This document shows, one piece after another, positions 12,784 to 14,916 of a stretch of 14,916 bases of DNA (its first letter is position 1; each line of letters starts with the position of its first letter). Location: contig JAAWNI010000025.1 in the NCBI GenBank assembly GCA_022798855.1, positions 1-14,916 on the forward strand, read 5' to 3'. The translations under genes were made by a program, and so were the position numbers. The stretch comes from Lawsonibacter sp. Its GTDB lineage: Bacteria > Bacillota > Clostridia > Oscillospirales > Oscillospiraceae. The notes below the pieces were generated by a model. The model was not told the origin of the DNA. It worked only from the letters and a program-made list of their open reading frames with translations, and made no database searches.

Positions 12784-13110
12784 TCACCTCTTATTTTTAT
12801 TCTGCTTATTCTGCGTTTTGGATTCCTCTTGAAGCGCTTCGTCCCGACTGTAGGCGGCGTTTATTTCAGCCCAAAACTCAGCGGCCTCTTCCTCGCTGAA
12901 ATTCAACGCGTTTATCAGCTTGAACATTGTGGACGGCAGGGGCAGGTGTTCATGGCACTCCATCTGCTGAATGCAGTTTCGGCTCAGTCCCGTCTTTTCC
13001 GCCAAAACGGTCTGCGAAATCTTCATATCTTTCCGTCTCTGAACCAATTTCTTTTCCAAGTATTTGCTAACATTTGGAAATTTTCTGTAGGCACTTCTTG
13101 ATTTCGACAA
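12784..13110 (-). CDS. XRE-family helix-turn-helix regulator
   Basis: 108 aa. The HTH spans about 17-74: YLEKKLVQRRKDMKISQTVLA (17-37), then EKTGLSRNCIQQMECHEHLP (38-57) with the recognition helix at about 43-51, and MFKLINALNF. A helical region (72-93) and a very basic tail (KTQNKQNKNKR, 98-108) follow. I choose TTG 13110 because AGGAGG is 8 nt upstream; the frame extends to 13233, but that part runs into the terminator hairpin. The TTG overlaps a 0A-type box. One nucleotide separates its stop from the Spo0A-like start, so they form a two-gene operon. Base composition is more A/T-rich than in most neighbours, which may point to separate origin. Confidence 0.83.
   Translation of the reverse strand: MSKSRSAYRKFPNVSKYLEKKLVQRRKDMKISQTVLAEKTGLSRNCIQQMECHEHLPLPSTMFKLINALNFSEEEAAEFWAEINAAYSRDEALQEESKTQNKQNKNKR
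13103..13109 (-). promoter_or_regulatory. 0A-box-like site overlapping the XRE start codon
   Basis: TGTCGAA on the minus strand (TTGTCGAAA in context) matches the Spo0A-binding heptamer TGNCGAA exactly. It overlaps the TTG start codon (13108-13110), so a bound protein would block the operon. Inferred target of the Spo0A-like protein or of Spo0A itself. Confidence 0.5.
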
Positions 13111-13157
13111 TTTTGACACCTCCTGGAAAAAGCATATCGGAAATTTCAGGTTATGTC

Positions 13158-13208
13158 TGCCAAACGGTATTGGCATTTTGAAAAATGTCGAATGTTGACA
13201 GGCTGTCA
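13158..13208. promoter_or_regulatory. Two inverted repeats in the XRE operon leader
   Basis: TGCCAA-6 nt-TTGGCA (13158-13175) and TGACAG-1 nt-CTGTCA (13196-13208) are perfect dyads either side of the 0A-like box at 13186. The XRE protein is a candidate binder. I could not place a convincing -35/-10 pair for this operon. Confidence 0.4.
13186..13192 (+). promoter_or_regulatory. 0A-box-like site upstream of the XRE/Spo0A-like operon
   Basis: TGTCGAA on the plus strand, 83 bp from and opposite in orientation to the box at 13103-13109. It lies in the segment where the operon promoter must be, since the terminator hairpin at 13216-13241 blocks read-through from the HxlR gene. Confidence 0.5.
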
Positions 13209-13209
13209 C

Positions 13210-13241
13210 AAAAAAGAGCCCTAACGCACACATTAGGGCTC
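13210..13241 (-). terminator. Intrinsic terminator of the HxlR gene
   Basis: GAGCCCTAA (13216-13224) and TTAGGGCTC (13233-13241) form a perfect 9-bp stem with an 8-nt loop, followed on the minus strand by six T (13215-13210). It lies 86 nt after the HxlR stop and isolates the XRE operon from read-through. Confidence 0.85.
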
Positions 13242-13327
13242 ATCATAGCGGAAATATGATAAAATCGGCCTGTACCAACCCGTTTTGCCCGGCGGACAGA
13301 CAGGCATAGGACCTCCGCGGATGATTT

Positions 13328-13660
13328 TTATTCAGTCGGAAGATGGTTGTCCCCCCACGTTTTCATGTAGCTGATCACGTCTATAAAGCTCCTGCCCAGG
13401 TCGGACAGCGTATACTCCACCCTCGGCGGAATCTCTTTAAAGTCGTGCCGGAGCAGAAAGCCGTCCGCTTCCAGCTCCCGGAGCTGTTTCGTCAGGGACG
13501 ACTCCGTGATCTCACCCAGCTGGCGGCGCAGCGCTCCAAATCTGTGAATGTCATGAAAAGCGATGTAATAAAGAATTTCCAGCTTCCATTTTCCGCCCAA
13601 AATTTTTTGGAGCGTAGACATGGTTTTACAGCGTTGAACCGCTGACTCTGTTTTTCTCAT
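13328..13660 (-). CDS. HxlR-family transcriptional regulator
   Basis: 110 aa, a complete winged-helix regulator of the HxlR/YodB type. ILGGKWKLEILYYIAFHDIH (20-39), RFGALRRQLGEITESSLTKQ (40-59), LRELEADGFLLRHDFKEIPP (60-79) and RVEYTLSDLG (80-89) are the family blocks in order. Cys11 lies 14 residues before Trp25, the same spacing as Cys6 to the matching Trp in YodB, whose cysteine senses quinones and disulfide stress; redox sensing is thus likely but inferred. The start ATG at 13660 has GGGAGG 8 nt upstream. It diverges from the radical SAM gene, and a strong dyad lies between them, so it probably controls both genes. Confidence 0.92.
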   Translation of the reverse strand: MRKTESAVQRCKTMSTLQKILGGKWKLEILYYIAFHDIHRFGALRRQLGEITESSLTKQLRELEADGFLLRHDFKEIPPRVEYTLSDLGRSFIDVISYMKTWGDNHLPTE

Positions 13661-13680
13661 ATTGCATACCTCCCGACAGC

Positions 13681-13709
13681 ATCATACCGCTCCAGGCATA
13701 GAAAAACAA
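13681..13709 (-). promoter_or_regulatory. HxlR gene promoter
   Basis: TTGTTT (13709-13704), a 17-nt spacer and TATGAT (13686-13681) on the minus strand. The -10 box is good (5/6) and the -35 box is weak (3/6). The dyad at 13710-13736 begins at the base next to the -35 box, which suits autoregulation. Confidence 0.5.
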
Positions 13710-13736
13710 GGTACTGCAAAAAAGTACCGTACTTTT
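13710..13736. promoter_or_regulatory. Overlapping dyads, likely HxlR operator
   Basis: GGTACT-7 nt-AGTACC (13710-13728) overlaps AAAAGTAC-1 nt-GTACTTTT (13720-13736). The first contains TACT-N7-AGTA, close to the YodB-type TACT...AGTA operator. The block covers the -35 region of the radical SAM promoter and touches the -35 of the HxlR promoter. Confidence 0.6.
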
Positions 13737-13754
13737 ATTTCTGGCGCGCCGTGA

Positions 13755-13766
13755 TATAATGTCGAA
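13755..13766 (+). promoter_or_regulatory. Radical SAM promoter -10 box with a 0A-like site
   Basis: A perfect TATAAT (13755-13760) lies 27 nt before the ATG; the -35 position (CTTTTA, 13732-13737) is poor and overlaps the operator dyad. TGTCGAA (13760-13766) starts at the last base of the -10 box, where a bound Spo0A-like protein would block the start site. Confidence 0.55.
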
Positions 13767-13787
13767 AAAAATAAGGAGGTTTTACCC

Positions 13788-14723
13788 ATGCACTACACCG
13801 GTACAATTTGGCGGCCGCCCTACGAGTCCTCTTCCCTGCTGCTTGAGGCGGCGGCGGGCTGCACCCACCACAGATGCAAATTCTGCACATTATACCATAA
13901 TCTTCCATTTCAGTTCCGAATGTCGCCCCTCTCCGACGTGGAGGGCGATTTGCGGGAGGTTCAGCTCATCAGCACAGATCCCGTCTCTATGCTGTCGGCC
14001 CGCCTGCAAGGAATGGACAGGCCGCCCCCCATCCGGCGCGTCTTTCTGACCGGGGCAAACCCCTTCGCGCTGAGCTATGGCCGGCTTATGGCCATCGCCG
14101 GCCTGATCCACCAGTATATCCCGTCGGTCCAAACCATCGGCTGCTTCGCAAGGATCACAGACGCCACCCCCAAGTCGGACGAGGAGCTGGCCGCCCTCCG
14201 TCAGGCCGGATATGACGGCCTGACCATAGGGATCGAAACTGGCGACGATGAAGCCCTGCGCTTTATGGATAAGGGCTATGCCGCCGCCGATATTGTAGAA
14301 CAGTGCCAGCGGCTGGACCGGGCCGGCATCCATTACAGCTTCTTCTATTTGGCCGGCATCTCCGGGGCCGGGCGCGGCGAAACCGGCGCAAAAGCCACCG
14401 CGGACGTCTGCAACCAGCTCCACCCCACACTGATCGGCGTCAATATGCTGACCGTTTACCCGGAGTCGGAGCTCTATCAGGAGGTCCAGCGGGGCGCCTG
14501 GAAGGAGTCCAGCGAGATCGAGAAATACAGGGAAATCCGCGCCCTGCTGGAGCATCTGAACATCCCCACGCAGTTCGCCGCCCTGGGGGCGTCAAACGCC
14601 TTCCACTTTCAGGGGGCCCTGCCAGAGGACAGGGAAGCCCTCGCCGCGGCGCTGGACAGCATCCTGGAAACCGCGCGGGAGGAGGAGCTGCGGGACTACC
14701 GGGTCCATCTGCCCCATCTGTAG
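13788..14723 (+). CDS. Radical SAM protein with CX4CX2C motif
   Basis: 311 aa. The cluster motif is C25-THHR-C30-KF-C33, a CX4CX2C spacing rather than the canonical CX3CX2C; this spacing occurs in a set of COG1032-type radical SAM proteins of anaerobes. After it comes RMSPLSDVEGDLREV (44-58), RRVFLTGANPFAL (83-95) as the SAM-binding GGE-like strand, TIGIETGDDEAL (146-157) and GVNMLTVYPESELY (217-230). No B12-binding or SPASM domain is visible, so it appears to be a bare core enzyme, cytoplasmic and oxygen-sensitive. The start ATG at 13788 has AAGGAGG 8 nt upstream. It is divergent from HxlR. No clear terminator follows. Substrate unknown. Confidence 0.9.
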   Translation: MHYTGTIWRPPYESSSLLLEAAAGCTHHRCKFCTLYHNLPFQFRMSPLSDVEGDLREVQLISTDPVSMLSARLQGMDRPPPIRRVFLTGANPFALSYGRLMAIAGLIHQYIPSVQTIGCFARITDATPKSDEELAALRQAGYDGLTIGIETGDDEALRFMDKGYAAADIVEQCQRLDRAGIHYSFFYLAGISGAGRGETGAKATADVCNQLHPTLIGVNMLTVYPESELYQEVQRGAWKESSEIEKYREIRALLEHLNIPTQFAALGASNAFHFQGALPEDREALAAALDSILETAREEELRDYRVHLPHL

Positions 14724-14820
14724 CGCCGCGCTTCCCCGGTATTTCGCCCAGGGGCCGCTCTTTGCAATTCCTTTCGCTTCCGCTCCACGCTTGTCTCACA
14801 AATTCAGAAAACACACCGAA

Positions 14821-14891
14821 TGTAGGGCAAGGGCTCTGCCCTTGCCTTATTCTTTATCCCCTTGCGGGGATAGTAGAACCCCTGCCCTACA
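14821..14891. repeat. GTAGGG-bounded palindromic repeat
   Basis: Starts TGTAGGGCA and ends TGCCCTACA, so the tips are inverted repeats. Inside are a 9-bp hairpin GGCAAGGGC/GCCCTTGCC with a 3-nt loop and a 6-bp hairpin ATCCCC/GGGGAT. It lies downstream of the radical SAM gene. The remainder of 14724-14820 and 14892-14916 shows no gene or clear signal. Confidence 0.7.
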
Positions 14892-14916
14892 TAACGTACC
14901 GAACGGTATTTCCAGG

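Noticed and set aside
13890..14555. Minus-strand frame of 221 codons opposite the radical SAM gene
   Set aside because: It is a shadow of a gene with clear cluster cysteines and ribosome site on the plus strand.

Overview
The window looks like chromosomal DNA of a GC-rich, low-oxygen Firmicute, most likely a gut Oscillospiraceae relative (Flavonifractor/Pseudoflavonifractor type). This is inferred from gene content: an IreB-family protein, ftsK/spoIIIE with tepA nearby, a Spo0A effector domain and a FatA-type acyl-ACP thioesterase. Strong AGGAGG-type ribosome sites precede nearly every gene, and Oscillospiraceae-like GTAGGG-bounded palindromic intergenic repeats are present. No rRNA, tRNA, CRISPR array, transposase or integrase was seen, and no stretch over 300 bases lacks a gene.

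Layout, left to right. (1) 1-2668, minus strand: ireB, then a DUF3795 and a DUF523 protein in one tight pair, then a zinc-ribbon protein whose stop codon overlaps the start of an acyl-ACP thioesterase that runs off the left edge. (2) 2807-4009: an MFS transporter. (3) 4010-5636: two small acidic proteins (DUF6985-like and DUF4274-like) set among palindromic repeats. A 153-bp direct repeat, which includes the last codons of ftsK, flanks the DUF4274-like gene. (4) 5637-9506: ftsK and uppP, minus strand, separated only by two palindromic elements; the likely ftsK promoter lies in the arm of one of them. (5) 9744-10709: a small zinc-finger protein converging on tepA (ClpP-like). (6) 10937-12332: a sigma-70 family sigma factor and a membrane-anchored likely anti-sigma/sensor protein, one nucleotide apart. 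(7) 12417-14723: a two-gene regulator operon (XRE HTH plus a stand-alone Spo0A C-terminal DNA-binding domain), then an HxlR-family regulator divergent from a radical SAM protein.

The most interesting part is 12.4-13.8 kb. A Spo0A DNA-binding domain with no receiver domain sits next to all three exact 0A-box heptamers (TGTCGAA) that I found in the window. One overlaps the TTG start codon of the operon's first gene, one lies 83 bp upstream of it, and one directly follows the -10 box of the radical SAM gene. This suggests a small phosphorelay-independent circuit using Spo0A-like DNA recognition, overlaid on an HxlR switch whose protein has a cysteine at the redox-sensing position of YodB. The second area of interest is the repeat biology around ftsK: a duplicated gene tail, an element that supplies the stop codon, and an element whose terminal inverted repeats carry outward-facing promoter-like sequences.
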